A DNA stretch of 41,657 nucleotides from Methylotenera oryzisoli. Lineage in GTDB: Bacteria; Pseudomonadota; Gammaproteobacteria; Burkholderiales; Methylophilaceae. The translations under genes were made by a program, and so were the position numbers. Of the stretch, positions 19,732-28,345 are shown in pieces. The stretch lies in assembly GCA_945878695.1 (NCBI GenBank), contig CAMDXI010000012.1, forward strand, positions 1-41,657, in the 5' to 3' direction. Below the pieces are notes generated by a model. It was not told the origin of the DNA, did no database searches, and worked only from the letters and a program-made list of their open reading frames with translations. Numbering within the stretch: the first letter of the stretch is position 1; every line of letters starts with the position of its first letter.

Positions 19732-19766
19732 ATGGCTTGCAGTCAACTTACTGTAAGCCATTTTTT
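19732..19766 (+). terminator. Intrinsic terminator after tRNA-Pro
   Basis: A 12-bp stem (ATGGCTTGCAGT with ACTGTAAGCCAT, one G-T pair) around a six-base loop, followed directly by TTTTTT. It closes the single-gene tRNA transcript. Confidence 0.85.
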
Positions 19767-19804
19767 ATGCGCGGCAGCTAGGTAAAAGGGATCGCTTTTG
19801 CTGC

Positions 19805-19833
19805 TTGGGTTATGGGGCGGAAGTCGCTACAAT
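19805..19833 (+). promoter_or_regulatory. Probable sigma-70 promoter for alr
   Basis: TTGGGT at 19805-19810 and TACAAT at 19828-19833 are separated by exactly 17 bases. Transcription would begin about 40 bases before the alr start, after the tRNA-Pro terminator. Confidence 0.6.
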
Positions 19834-19879
19834 AACAAGCTAACTCACCTTAACTAGCCTGGCTGCCAACTCCTCAAAC

Positions 19880-20986
19880 ATGACGCGTCCCACCACAGTC
19901 CAAATACGCTTAGATGCTTTTAGACACAATTACCGTACGGCAAAAGCACTGTGGCCTGGTAAAACCATGGCAGTGATTAAAGCCAATGCCTACGGTCACG
20001 GTGCCGTGCATTGTGCGCGTGCATTAAGCCAAGAAGCTGACGGCTTTGCCGTGTCTAGTTTAGAAGAGGCCATGCAGCTTCGGGATGCAGGAGTGAAGCA
20101 GCCCATATTGTTATTAGAAGGATTTTTTGCTGAAGCCGAGTTGAAGTGCATAGCCGAGCAAGACTTGTGGCTAGTCTTGCATGCGCAATGGCAAGTGGAT
20201 GCATTGTTGGCCGCTAGCTTGACTTGTGCGCTGCAAGTTTGGCTAAAAATGGACAGCGGCATGCACCGTTTAGGCTTGTCGCCTAAGGATTACCAACTCG
20301 CTTACCAGCAACTAAGCGGGCATAAAAATGTGGCTAGCATAGTGCCGATGACGCACTTAGCCAATGCCGACAATCTGGATTCTGATCACAGCAAGCAACA
20401 AGCCGCGCTTTTTCAGAGCACCTTGGCTGATTTGGCGTCATGCCATGCTAGCAGTTTAGCGAATTCTGCCGCCTTGTTGGCTTGGCCTCAATTACAGCCC
20501 ATCCTCCATAACCATGAGCATTGGTCTAGGCCGGGCATCATGTTGTATGGCGCCCATCCCATCATCGCTTCTAGCCAAGCCCCTGTTTTAGAACCTGTCA
20601 TGCAGTTTAGCTCACGCATTATTGCACTGCGGCATCTGGAAAAAGGCGATGCCATCGGCTACGGCAGCTTATTCCAGGCTGAGCGCGCCATGCGCGTGGG
20701 TGTGGTGGCCTGCGGTTACGCGGATGGCTACCCAAGATCAGCTAAGACCGGAACCCCAATAGCCGTGGACGGTCATATGACGCAATTGTTAGGACGCGTT
20801 TCCATGGACATGCTTTATGTTGATTTAAGTGCTATTCCATCAGCCGGCATCCATAGCCATGTTGAGTTATGGGGTAAGCAGGTGTCGGCCAACTTGGTGG
20901 CGCAAAGCGCCGGTACCATAGCGTATGAGCTTTTTTGCAACGTTAAGCGTGCCCATTTTGATTATTTTGATCCAGCCAATATTTAA
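19880..20986 (+). CDS. alr: Alanine racemase
   Basis: PLP enzyme that interconverts L- and D-alanine for peptidoglycan. The 368-residue protein has the PLP lysine K34 in AVIKANAYGHG, and the catalytic Tyr lies in the C-terminal domain at AIGYGSLF. Fold type III: an alpha/beta barrel followed by a beta domain with VSMDMLYVDL. Length is normal. It begins a plus-strand run with ridA, which is apt because RidA protects PLP enzymes from reactive enamines. Confidence 0.96.
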   Translation: MTRPTTVQIRLDAFRHNYRTAKALWPGKTMAVIKANAYGHGAVHCARALSQEADGFAVSSLEEAMQLRDAGVKQPILLLEGFFAEAELKCIAEQDLWLVLHAQWQVDALLAASLTCALQVWLKMDSGMHRLGLSPKDYQLAYQQLSGHKNVASIVPMTHLANADNLDSDHSKQQAALFQSTLADLASCHASSLANSAALLAWPQLQPILHNHEHWSRPGIMLYGAHPIIASSQAPVLEPVMQFSSRIIALRHLEKGDAIGYGSLFQAERAMRVGVVACGYADGYPRSAKTGTPIAVDGHMTQLLGRVSMDMLYVDLSAIPSAGIHSHVELWGKQVSANLVAQSAGTIAYELFCNVKRAHFDYFDPANI

Positions 20987-21009
20987 TTTCTTTTACTCTA
21001 AGGTTAGCT

Positions 21010-21384
21010 ATGCACGTTATTCAAACTCCTAACGCACCGGCCGCAATAGGCCCATACTCACAAGCCATGGTGGTCGGTGATTTATTATTCACTTCTGGGC
21101 AAATTGCCCTTAGGCCGGATGGCAGCTTGAACGATGGCGACATCGTCGCGCAGACTCAGCAAGTGCTGGGGAATTTAAAAGCCGTCATTGAAGCGGCGGG
21201 TGCCGACCTGTCTAAAGTAGTGAAAACCACCGTATTTTTAAAAAATTTAGACGATTTCGTTGCCATGAATACCATCTACGGCGAGGCCTTTGCGGGTCAC
21301 ACGCCAGCTCGCTCAACCGTGCAGGTGGCTAAATTGCCACGTGACGTGTTGGTGGAAATTGAAGCCATCGTCTCCTTGCGTTAA
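21010..21384 (+). CDS. ridA: RidA-type enamine/imine deaminase
   Basis: A 124-residue RidA protein that hydrolyses 2-aminoacrylate and similar enamines or imines before they damage PLP enzymes. The catalytic R101 in TPARSTVQV and E117 in EIEAI are in place (R105 and E120 in E. coli), with the typical LLFTSGQIAL. AAGG precedes the ATG, and it is 23 bases after alr. Confidence 0.95.
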   Translation: MHVIQTPNAPAAIGPYSQAMVVGDLLFTSGQIALRPDGSLNDGDIVAQTQQVLGNLKAVIEAAGADLSKVVKTTVFLKNLDDFVAMNTIYGEAFAGHTPARSTVQVAKLPRDVLVEIEAIVSLR

Positions 21385-21431
21385 CACATCGAGGTCTTAG
21401 GCCTTTAACTCATTATTCATTAAGGAAACAC

Positions 21432-22514
21432 ATGGCATTGGATTTATTTAGCCCGGTTAATCTAGGTGCGATAGCGCTAAAAAATCGCATGGTGATGGCA
21501 CCATTAACCCGGAATAGGGCAGCCGATGGCGGTTTGCCTCAAGCGATGAACGTTACCTATTACCAGCAACGCGCCAGCGCCGGTTTGATCATTAGTGAGG
21601 CGACGCCTATCGCATTAATGGCACATGGCTACCCTGCATTGCCGGGTATTTATACCGATGCGCAGGTGGTGGCTTGGCGTAAGGTTTGCGATGCCGTGCA
21701 TGCTAAGGGCGGTAAGATGGTCATGCAGCTTTGGCATGTGGGTCGCATCTCGCACCCCAGTTTGTTGCCAGATAACACCACGCCTGTTGCGCCTTCTGCC
21801 ATTAAACCAGCCGGCAAGGCTTTCACCTATCAAGGCTTGGTTGATTACGTTACGCCTCGTGCACTGCAAGCCAGTGAATTGCCAGGCATTGTTGACGAAT
21901 ATGTGCAAGCGACCAAAAATGCTTTAGCCGCAGGCTTTGACGGCGTGGAGATTCATGCGGCCAATGGTTATTTATTAGACCAATTTCTGCGTGATGGCAG
22001 CAATCAGCGCGCCGATAACTACGGCGGTAGTTTTGAAAACCGCAGTCGCTTGTTATTAGAAGTGACGGCCGCAGTCGTGGCTGTGGCGGGTGCAGATCGA
22101 GTCGGATTGCGTCTATCACCGGTGAATCCTTTTAATGACATGAAAGACAGCAATCCTCAAGCGCTGTTTAACTTCGTAGCCGACGCCCTTAACCCGTTTA
22201 AGTTAGCTTACCTGCATGTGGTGGAAGGGGGTATACACGGTGGTGGGGTAGCCGATCCATTTGATTTTGCCGACTTACGTCAACGTTGCACCAGCCCCTA
22301 CATGGCTAATTTGTCTTATGACAAGGCACGGGGTGATGCCGCCATCGCCAATGGCCATGCCGACGCCGTGGCCTACGGTGTGCCGTTTATTGCCAACCCG
22401 GATTTAGTTGAGCGCTTCAAGCAAGATGCAGCGCTTAATCAAGCGGATGCAAAAAGCTTTTACGGCGGCACTGAAAAGGGTTACACCGATTACCCATTTT
22501 TGTCGGCTTCTTAA
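21432..22514 (+). CDS. Old Yellow Enzyme family alkene reductase
   Basis: FMN-dependent NAD(P)H oxidoreductase of 360 aa that reduces activated C=C bonds, and in some members nitro groups or nitrate esters (NemA type). The substrate-binding H175 and N178 occur in EIHAANGYLLDQFLRDG, and T25 (MAPLTRNR) is the residue that tunes the flavin in this class. NYGGSFENR is the family signature. The likely role is detoxification of electrophiles; the substrate cannot be read from sequence. It ends ten bases before the nitroreductase. Confidence 0.93.
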   Translation: MALDLFSPVNLGAIALKNRMVMAPLTRNRAADGGLPQAMNVTYYQQRASAGLIISEATPIALMAHGYPALPGIYTDAQVVAWRKVCDAVHAKGGKMVMQLWHVGRISHPSLLPDNTTPVAPSAIKPAGKAFTYQGLVDYVTPRALQASELPGIVDEYVQATKNALAAGFDGVEIHAANGYLLDQFLRDGSNQRADNYGGSFENRSRLLLEVTAAVVAVAGADRVGLRLSPVNPFNDMKDSNPQALFNFVADALNPFKLAYLHVVEGGIHGGGVADPFDFADLRQRCTSPYMANLSYDKARGDAAIANGHADAVAYGVPFIANPDLVERFKQDAALNQADAKSFYGGTEKGYTDYPFLSAS

Positions 22515-22524
22515 GCCTAGAATC

Positions 22525-23124
22525 ATGGATAAACCGGCGATCACCCAAGTAGCCATCAATGAGACCCTAGCCAAGCGCTGGAGTGGTCGGGCTTACGATG
22601 CGCAGCAAGATTTGACTCCCGAGCAAATTAAGGCTTTGCTGGAAGCCGCCCGCTGGGCACCGTCCTGTTTTGGCGATCAACCGTGGCGTTTTATTGTTTG
22701 GCAGAAATCCAACAACATTGATGCCTGGCAATCGGCTTTTGATTGTTTGTCTGAAGGCAACCAAGGCTGGGTCAAAAACGCCCCGGTCTTAATGCTGCTT
22801 TGTGCGAACAGTGTGTTTAATCACAACCAACAACCTAACCGTTGGTCGCAGTACGATTGCGGTGCGGCGGCTGAAAACCTTTGTTTGCAAGCCACTAGCA
22901 TGGGCTTAAGTGCCCATCAGTTGGGTGGGTTTAACGTCGATTTGGCGCGTAAAACATTTCAGGTGCCCGAGCAATTTAGTTTAATGGCCATGATCAGTGT
23001 TGGTTACCCAGGCGATTTGTCTAAACTGAGCGTGGAAGCCTTGGCCCGTGAACAAGCCGCGCGATCTCGTCGGTCATTAAGTGAATTGGTTTACGCCAAC
23101 ACCTGGGGTGCAGGCATAGAGTAG
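22525..23124 (+). CDS. Nitroreductase family protein
   Basis: FMN-binding nitroreductase-fold protein, 199 aa from ATG 22525 (MDKPAITQVAINETLAKRWSGRAYD). Features are the RWSGRAYD region that contacts FMN phosphate, LEAARWAPSCFGDQPWRF, and SMGLSAHQLGGFN. The open frame extends back into the preceding gene (to 22408), but that part is not family-like. Likely co-transcribed with the Old Yellow Enzyme; both are flavin reductases for electrophiles. Confidence 0.92.
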   Translation: MDKPAITQVAINETLAKRWSGRAYDAQQDLTPEQIKALLEAARWAPSCFGDQPWRFIVWQKSNNIDAWQSAFDCLSEGNQGWVKNAPVLMLLCANSVFNHNQQPNRWSQYDCGAAAENLCLQATSMGLSAHQLGGFNVDLARKTFQVPEQFSLMAMISVGYPGDLSKLSVEALAREQAARSRRSLSELVYANTWGAGIE

Positions 23125-23160
23125 CGCTCTATAGTCAGTCATCGTGTTGACGGCTTATGC

Positions 23161-23189
23161 TTAACTATTGGCGCCAGGTCTGATAAACT
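23161..23189 (+). promoter_or_regulatory. Candidate promoter for the thioredoxin-like gene
   Basis: TTAACT at 23161-23166 and TAAACT at 23184-23189 with a 17-base spacer; TG at 23181-23182 makes an extended -10. It lies about 50 bases before the start codon. Confidence 0.4.
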
Positions 23190-23241
23190 CTCGTTCGCAA
23201 ATAAAATTAGCAAGTTAACCCATTAAATTTAGGATTTCGTC

Positions 23242-23613
23242 ATGGCCGTTGTTGCATTAACTAAAGCAAATTTCAAAGAGACCATAGAAAAAAACAATTT
23301 TGTTATTGTTGATTTTTGGGCACCTTGGTGTGATCCTTGTCTAGCATTTACGCCTACTTTTGAAGCGGCCGCTGCAGCCAATCCAGACATCGTTTTTGGT
23401 ATGGTTAATACTGAAGCCGATCCTGAAATCGGTGAGTATTTCCAAGTGAATCAAATCCCAGGTATTTTGGTGATACGCGAGCAAGCAGGCATTCACGCTC
23501 AGGTGGGTGAAATTGGTGCGCCGGCGTTTACAGAAATCATTAAGTGGGCGCGTGATTTTGATATGAACGGCGTGCGTTCCTACTACGCCGATGAGGCGAA
23601 AAAAGCTAAGTAA
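23242..23613 (+). CDS. Thioredoxin-like protein with CDPC active site
   Basis: A 123-residue cytoplasmic thioredoxin-fold protein with no signal peptide. The active site is WCDPC (C30, C33) instead of the standard WCGPC; the cis-Pro is in VNQIPGILVI. An Asp between the cysteines and a longer, charged C-terminus (about 15 residues beyond thioredoxin) mark it as a thioredoxin-like protein rather than the main TrxA. It follows RidA, Old Yellow Enzyme and nitroreductase genes, and has its own terminator. Confidence 0.88.
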   Translation: MAVVALTKANFKETIEKNNFVIVDFWAPWCDPCLAFTPTFEAAAAANPDIVFGMVNTEADPEIGEYFQVNQIPGILVIREQAGIHAQVGEIGAPAFTEIIKWARDFDMNGVRSYYADEAKKAK

Positions 23614-23636
23614 GATTTTTATGGCTTTAATAAAAT

Positions 23637-23663
23637 AAAATAGCGGCTTATGGCCGCTTTTTT
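23637..23663. terminator. Bidirectional terminator between trx-like gene and nlpD
   Basis: Stem AGCGGC/GCCGCT around TTATG with TTTTTTA on the plus side and an A/T-rich ATTTTATTTTATT on the minus side. The two genes converge here, so it can serve both. Confidence 0.8.
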
Positions 23664-23682
23664 ATTGGTTTATTTTATGGGT

Positions 23683-24594
23683 TTATTGCAAGGCGGCTAA
23701 ATACTTGAGTGGGTCAACCGATTTTCCTTGGCGGCGGATTTCAAAGTGCAATTTGACTATATTGCTGTCGGTACTGCCCATCTCGGCAATTTTTTGCCCC
23801 AAAGTGATTTGCTGACCTTCTTTGACTAAGATTTGATTGTTGTGTGCATAAACCGACAGGTAATTGGGGTTGTGTTTGATGATGACTAATTTACCGTAGC
23901 CGCGTAAATCCGAGCCACTGTAGATCACGCGGCCCGGGGCTGCGGCATTCACTGGTTGACCAAGCGTACCGGCTATGTCCACGCCTTTGTTGCTGGATTC
24001 ATTAAAATTAGCCACCACCTTGCCTTTGGTCGGCCATGACCACTCCATGTTTTCCGATGGGTCGGCCATGACTTTGGTGTCGGTTTTGACCTCTACAGGC
24101 TGACTGGCTATGCTGGGTTTGCTTGTTTGGACTTTGTTTAAGGCTTCGTCGCTGTATGGCTCACGCACGCCTTTGGGCTCGCTGATGTTAATGCTAACGA
24201 GGCTGGCATCCGGTTTAATGGGGTTAATTTCCACTGCGCTGTTATCGGTGCTCAAGGGCTTGTCTTTGCCTGCATTTAATTTCAGCACCTGACCGACCTT
24301 GATGTTGTATGGCGCGCTGATGTTATTAGCTTGGGCGATGTCTTTGTAATAATAGCCAAACTCCAGGCCTATGCTGTAAAGGTTATCGCCTTTTTTAACG
24401 GTATAGGTGTCGGGGCGCCAATCGCCGGCTTTGTAAAGCGGGCGCACCATCACGCTTTGTTTTTTAATGTTGCTGGGCTCGTTCTTGCCGGCATTGGCAG
24501 GCAAGCGGTCTATGACAGGGGCAGGTGGGCTGGTGCTGCAAGCCGCTAGATTGAGTATGAAGCCTAAGCTAAGTAATGCTAGGGTATGGCGCAT
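23683..24594 (-). CDS. nlpD: NlpD-like murein hydrolase activator lipoprotein
   Basis: An outer-membrane lipoprotein (303 aa) that by family activates an amidase during cell division. The lipobox is LAAC with C19. A LysM domain lies at about residues 63-107 (TYTVKKGDNLYSIGLEFG), then a Pro/Ser/Thr-rich linker, then a LytM/M23 domain from about 188. The M23 domain is degenerate: the first zinc His is N202 (NKGVD), and the first His of the HxH pair is K281 (KLHFEIR). That fits an activator without peptidase activity. It starts two bases after pcm ends. No rpoS follows. Confidence 0.93.
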   Translation of the reverse strand: MRHTLALLSLGFILNLAACSTSPPAPVIDRLPANAGKNEPSNIKKQSVMVRPLYKAGDWRPDTYTVKKGDNLYSIGLEFGYYYKDIAQANNISAPYNIKVGQVLKLNAGKDKPLSTDNSAVEINPIKPDASLVSINISEPKGVREPYSDEALNKVQTSKPSIASQPVEVKTDTKVMADPSENMEWSWPTKGKVVANFNESSNKGVDIAGTLGQPVNAAAPGRVIYSGSDLRGYGKLVIIKHNPNYLSVYAHNNQILVKEGQQITLGQKIAEMGSTDSNIVKLHFEIRRQGKSVDPLKYLAALQ

Positions 24595-24596
24595 CG

Positions 24597-25268
24597 TTAT
24601 TGAGTGCCGCCAAGTAAAGGGACGAATTTTACCGCTTCCAATTTGCTGGTGCGGTAGTCATCTTCGCTTAGTCGTTCCACCAAATGCAGAATTTGCTCCT
24701 CCGTGCCTACTGGGATGACTAAGCGTCCACCGACCGCGAGTTGATCCAGCAAGTCTTGAGGAATGTGGCTAGCGGCAGCTGTCACGATAATGCCATCAAA
24801 GGGCGCCAGTTCTGCCAGTCCCATGTTGCCATCGGCATGGCCTAATTTTACATTGGTGCATTTAAGGTCGCGCAAATGCTCGCGGGCTTTCATGACCAGT
24901 GGCCGTATGCGTTCTACCGAATACACTTCTTTGGCTAACTTGGATAAAACCGCAGTTTGGTAACCGCAACCGGTGCCTATTTCTAAGACTTTTTTCAAAT
25001 TTGAACCGTTGCGTAGGATTTCCGACATGCGGCCAACGATGTAAGGTTGCGAGATGGTTTGCCCGTAACCTATGGGTAAAGACACGTCTTCGTAAGCGCG
25101 TATGGACAAGGCTTCGTCGACAAATATATGGCGGGGAATAGCGGCAATAGCCGATAACACCACTTCATCGAGCACGCCTTGTTCGCGCAAGCGCACCAGC
25201 ATGCGATCGCGCGTGCGCTGCGATGTCATGCCTATGCCGGTTTGGGTTGCGCTTCTTAAAATGGCCAC
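24597..25268 (-). CDS. pcm: Protein-L-isoaspartate O-methyltransferase
   Basis: SAM-dependent repair enzyme (223 aa) that methylates isoaspartyl residues in damaged proteins. The SAM motif VLEIGTGCGYQTAVL is in the middle, and the family region SLPIGYGQTISQPYIVGRM precedes it. It lies in the classic order surE-pcm-nlpD, 15 bases after surE. Confidence 0.96.
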   Translation of the reverse strand: MAILRSATQTGIGMTSQRTRDRMLVRLREQGVLDEVVLSAIAAIPRHIFVDEALSIRAYEDVSLPIGYGQTISQPYIVGRMSEILRNGSNLKKVLEIGTGCGYQTAVLSKLAKEVYSVERIRPLVMKAREHLRDLKCTNVKLGHADGNMGLAELAPFDGIIVTAAASHIPQDLLDQLAVGGRLVIPVGTEEQILHLVERLSEDDYRTSKLEAVKFVPLLGGTQ

Positions 25269-25283
25269 GTGCTTGTGCTCGCT

Positions 25284-26039
25284 TTATGCATCATGGCTAA
25301 CGTTTAGCCAATCATTAATTTCAGTTAATTGTTGGTGGTTGGTGAGGTCGACCTGTATAGGCGAGATCGATACCTGCTTGTTGGCCACCGCATAAAAATC
25401 CGTACCTGGGCCGCCATCATTAGGTGCACCAGCCGCACCAACCCAATAAACCGTTTCGTTACGAGGGGTTTTAAGCTGCACAACCGGCTCGGCTTTGTGG
25501 CGTTTACCTAGACGCGTGACCACACGACCTTGCAGTTCGTGGTAGGGGATGTCTGGCACATTAACGTTAAGTAGGGTGGGGGAAGAAAAGCCGTGTTTTT
25601 GGTAGTGCTGAATTAACTCCACCGCTACTTTGGCCGCTGTCTCAAAATGCGTAGCGTTATGCTGTGACATGGATAGGGCGATAGACGGTATGCCTAATAA
25701 ATAGCCTTCCATGGCAGCAGCAACCGTGCCGGAGTAGATGGTGTCGTCGCCCATGTTGGCACCGTCATTAATGCCGCTGATGACCATGTCTGGCATCTCA
25801 TACATGAGGCCAGTTAAGGCTATGTGCACGCAGTCGGTCGGCGTGCCATTGACATAAAAAAAACCGTTAGCGGCTTTTTTAACGCTCAATGGCCTGTCCA
25901 AGGTTAAAGAGTTGCTCGCGCCACTTCTGTTGCGCTCTGGTGCGACCACGGTAATTTCGGCCAATTGTGCGATGTGAGCAGCCAACACGCTTAAGCCAGG
26001 AGCAAAATAGCCGTCGTCGTTTGAGAGTAAAATTTTCAT
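25284..26039 (-). CDS. surE: 5'/3'-nucleotidase SurE
   Basis: Metal-dependent survival protein with nucleotidase and exopolyphosphatase activity, 251 aa. The N-terminal [10 protein letters not shown] carries the metal-binding Asp pair, and [22 protein letters not shown] is the second signature. I chose the ATG at 26039; a TTG two codons upstream (26045) is possible. There is no Shine-Dalgarno sequence, and a TATAAT sits just upstream on this strand, so a leaderless or near-leaderless mRNA is possible. Confidence 0.95.
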   Translation of the reverse strand: MKILLSNDDGYFAPGLSVLAAHIAQLAEITVVAPERNRSGASNSLTLDRPLSVKKAANGFFYVNGTPTDCVHIALTGLMYEMPDMVISGINDGANMGDDTIYSGTVAAAMEGYLLGIPSIALSMSQHNATHFETAAKVAVELIQHYQKHGFSSPTLLNVNVPDIPYHELQGRVVTRLGKRHKAEPVVQLKTPRNETVYWVGAAGAPNDGGPGTDFYAVANKQVSISPIQVDLTNHQQLTEINDWLNVSHDA

Positions 26040-26106
26040 AGGCAAATTATAGTAGAAGACGGCCGGTTTAGTTGTGTGCAGGTTTAAAAAACCTAAAAGT
26101 TATTGG

Positions 26107-26337
26107 CTATTGCATTTGCTTTGCATCTGGCGTGCTGGGCGTTATGGCCGGGCTTAATTCGACTGGCTTTGCTGGCAACAAAGCGATGTCGGCTGGGCTG
26201 AGTATTTTTATGCCGTTTGTGCTCGCGGATGCTGATCCGCTTGCTGATTCATTGGGTTTAGTGATGAATTGGGCTAGATTAAAATAAGCCCATATGGCCA
26301 AGTTGAGAGTTAATAATAGAGCTATCCATTTTTTCAT
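26107..26337 (-). CDS. Small single-TM protein of unknown function, in the coaX operon
   Basis: A 76-residue protein: one N-terminal membrane segment (WIALLLTLNLAIWAYFNL), then a Ser/Ala-rich linker and a Pro-rich tail. Its ATGA overlap with the coaX stop shows translational coupling. In related bacteria this place often holds a SPOR-domain protein with a similar start (membrane helix then a motif like INPERIRLL; here IKILSPADIALLP). No SPOR domain is present, and only 67 bases remain before surE, so it may be a shortened relative. This identity is a guess from context. Confidence 0.6.
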   Translation of the reverse strand: MKKWIALLLTLNLAIWAYFNLAQFITKPNESASGSASASTNGIKILSPADIALLPAKPVELSPAITPSTPDAKQMQ

Positions 26338-27101
26338 TGCGGTTCACTTTGCAAGTTGCGGTCTATGAAATACAGGCCATGTAAAACTAAATTATCCACG
26401 ATAGTGCAAGGCATTGTCATCGCTAGACTTGTTTTTATTAATGCCGCGTCGCCGCCACTGATGACGATGTGGGGTGGTTTGTTGTCGTGTGCCGCTAGCG
26501 CAGCCGACATTTCCTTAATGGCACCTACGACGGCGTTTAATGCGCCGAATTGCATGGCATCCTCTGTGTTGCGGGCAAATTTTGTTTGTTCGGCGAGTTT
26601 GCTGCTAAAGCTTGTTTCTGGTAATTGCGCAGTGGCCTGCGTCAAACTCTGTTGCATCAAATGCAAGCCTGGCAGTATCCAGCCCCCCAGAAAATCAGCT
26701 TGCGCGCCATGGATGCAGAGGGCGTCTATGGTAACGGCCGTGCCTGCGCACACCACCACGCAAGAGGGTTTTTGCATGCAATAAGCGGCCATCATGGCAG
26801 CGAAACGGTCGCTGCCTAATGCCTGCGCTACTTGGTAGTGGTTGCGTAAGCCGGCCATGACGGCTGGCGATTGCACTGTGTGCATGGGTGCTTGGCTGCT
26901 GGCCAAGCATTTGATTAATGCGGCTTGATGCAAAGCGCCGGCTACATTAGAAACGATAATGCGTTGGTATTCGGATGCTGATGGGAAGGCTAGGTCGCCC
27001 AATTCGCTGTTTAAGCCGCTGCCGAAATCGACGATTTCCCCTGCGCCATTAAACACTGCCCATTTGGTTTTGCTGTTACCGCTGTCTATGCATAAAAGCA
27101 T
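26334..27101 (-). CDS. coaX: Type III pantothenate kinase
   Basis: First step of coenzyme A synthesis: ATP-dependent phosphorylation of pantothenate. The 255-residue protein has the N-terminal phosphate motif DSGNSKTKWAVF, DRFAAMMAAY, and the conserved CAGTAVTID and GGWILPGLHLM. TTGGAG (27210-27205) and TAAGAT (27188-27183), 16 bases apart on the minus strand, may form its promoter. birA lies upstream. Confidence 0.94.
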   Translation of the reverse strand: MLLCIDSGNSKTKWAVFNGAGEIVDFGSGLNSELGDLAFPSASEYQRIIVSNVAGALHQAALIKCLASSQAPMHTVQSPAVMAGLRNHYQVAQALGSDRFAAMMAAYCMQKPSCVVVCAGTAVTIDALCIHGAQADFLGGWILPGLHLMQQSLTQATAQLPETSFSSKLAEQTKFARNTEDAMQFGALNAVVGAIKEMSAALAAHDNKPPHIVISGGDAALIKTSLAMTMPCTIVDNLVLHGLYFIDRNLQSEPQ

Positions 27102-27228
27102 GTTAAGTCCAATCCCTACTGGCTTGGGAAAAATGCCGTATTTTTAAGTGTGCACAAAGCCTATAAAATCTGATGCAATTTAATCTTAATGGATGGTAAA
27201 AAAACTCCAATTCTAGCACCATGGTTTG

Positions 27229-28221
27229 TTAATCAGCTTTACGAAGGCTGATTTCACCCGACGAGAAGCGTTGTTCACCCAAGGCGCTGTTCACTAACAA
27301 AATACCGTCATCGGCCACGCCCACGACCGTGCCCACCGTCTCTCTGCCATCTGGATGCAGCATGCGCACGGCTTGCTGATGAAATGCATGGTGGCCCGTC
27401 CATTCATCACGCAAACTGGTAAAGCCTTGCTGTTCAAATTGGTTTAATACTTGCGCTAGGTGTTTGAGTAGGGTGCCAAGTAAAAGGTTGGGGTCTATGT
27501 TTTGTGGGGCAACGCTGGCGATATCGGTCACCGCCTGGTCTATCTGCTGTTTTAGTTTGGATGGCAAATTCAAGTTTATGCCTATGCCTATCACGGCTGC
27601 GCTGGGGCCTTCCATGTCGCCTTGCAGTTCTATCAGTATGCCGGCTAATTTCTCTGGCGCTTGCTGTGAGTTAAGAATTAATACGTCGTTTGGCCATTTA
27701 AGTTGAGCGCGGCTGATGCCTAGGCTGTGTAGGGCACGTATTAAAGCCACGCCTACAGCTAAGCTTAAGCCGGACAGCGCCGATGCCCCGCACTGAAACC
27801 GCCATAGCAAAGAAAAAGTCAGGCTAGCACCTAAGCCGGCCTGCCAATTACGCCCGCGTCTGCCGCGGCCGTTGCTTTGCAAATTGGCGGCTACGCAAGT
27901 GGCATGCGCTAGGCCTTCGTTGAGCTTTTTCATCATGTAGCTGTTGGTGGAGGCTAGGTGGTCGTGCACTTCTAATTTAAACCAAGCGCGTTGCTCGCCT
28001 ATGGCCTGTGCGATGGCTTGTTCGTCTAATAAGGTCAGCGCTTGCGGCAATTTATAGCCGCGGCCACGCACCGAATACAATTCCACCCCTAATTTTTCTG
28101 CCTCCTGCAAGGCATTCCAGACCGTGGCGCGCGAGACTTTACATTGCTTGGCAATGGCCTCACCAGAATGGAATTTACCATCGGCGAGCAAACGTAAAAT
28201 TGGAAAGGTTAGGGCGTTCAT
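27229..28221 (-). CDS. birA: Biotin--[acetyl-CoA carboxylase] ligase with N-terminal DNA-binding domain
   Basis: Bifunctional BirA, 330 aa from ATG 28221. An N-terminal winged helix (residues about 1-60; KCKVSRATVWNALQEAE is the recognition region) precedes the ligase domain. The biotinyl-AMP loop is GRGRRGRNW, and KLAGILIELQGD holds the conserved catalytic Lys. It may also repress biotin genes, none of which are nearby. No Shine-Dalgarno sequence is visible; a TTG at 28227 is an alternative start. Confidence 0.94.
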   Translation of the reverse strand: MNALTFPILRLLADGKFHSGEAIAKQCKVSRATVWNALQEAEKLGVELYSVRGRGYKLPQALTLLDEQAIAQAIGEQRAWFKLEVHDHLASTNSYMMKKLNEGLAHATCVAANLQSNGRGRRGRNWQAGLGASLTFSLLWRFQCGASALSGLSLAVGVALIRALHSLGISRAQLKWPNDVLILNSQQAPEKLAGILIELQGDMEGPSAAVIGIGINLNLPSKLKQQIDQAVTDIASVAPQNIDPNLLLGTLLKHLAQVLNQFEQQGFTSLRDEWTGHHAFHQQAVRMLHPDGRETVGTVVGVADDGILLVNSALGEQRFSSGEISLRKAD

Positions 28222-28241
28222 AGGCAAACGCAGTTTATCAC

Positions 28242-28284
28242 AGCCGCAACAGCCATGGCATGGCCTGCGGCTAATTGGCCTAGA
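28242..28284. other. Structured intergenic region between birA and glnS
   Basis: Divergent spacer. A composite hairpin is formed by AGCCGCA/TGCGGCT (28242-28272) enclosing GCCAT/ATGGC, and next to it GGCCT/AGGCC (28278-28289) makes a second dyad. No T run follows on either strand. The function is unknown; it could hold operators for the two divergent genes. Confidence 0.35.
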
Positions 28285-28345
28285 GGCCAGATATTTGCCG
28301 ACTATGGTGTAAAATAAGCGACATTATTTTTTAATTAAGTCCACC

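Noticed and set aside
22408-22524. N-terminal extension of the nitroreductase
   Set aside because: Lies inside the Old Yellow Enzyme gene in another frame; the family start fits ATG 22525.
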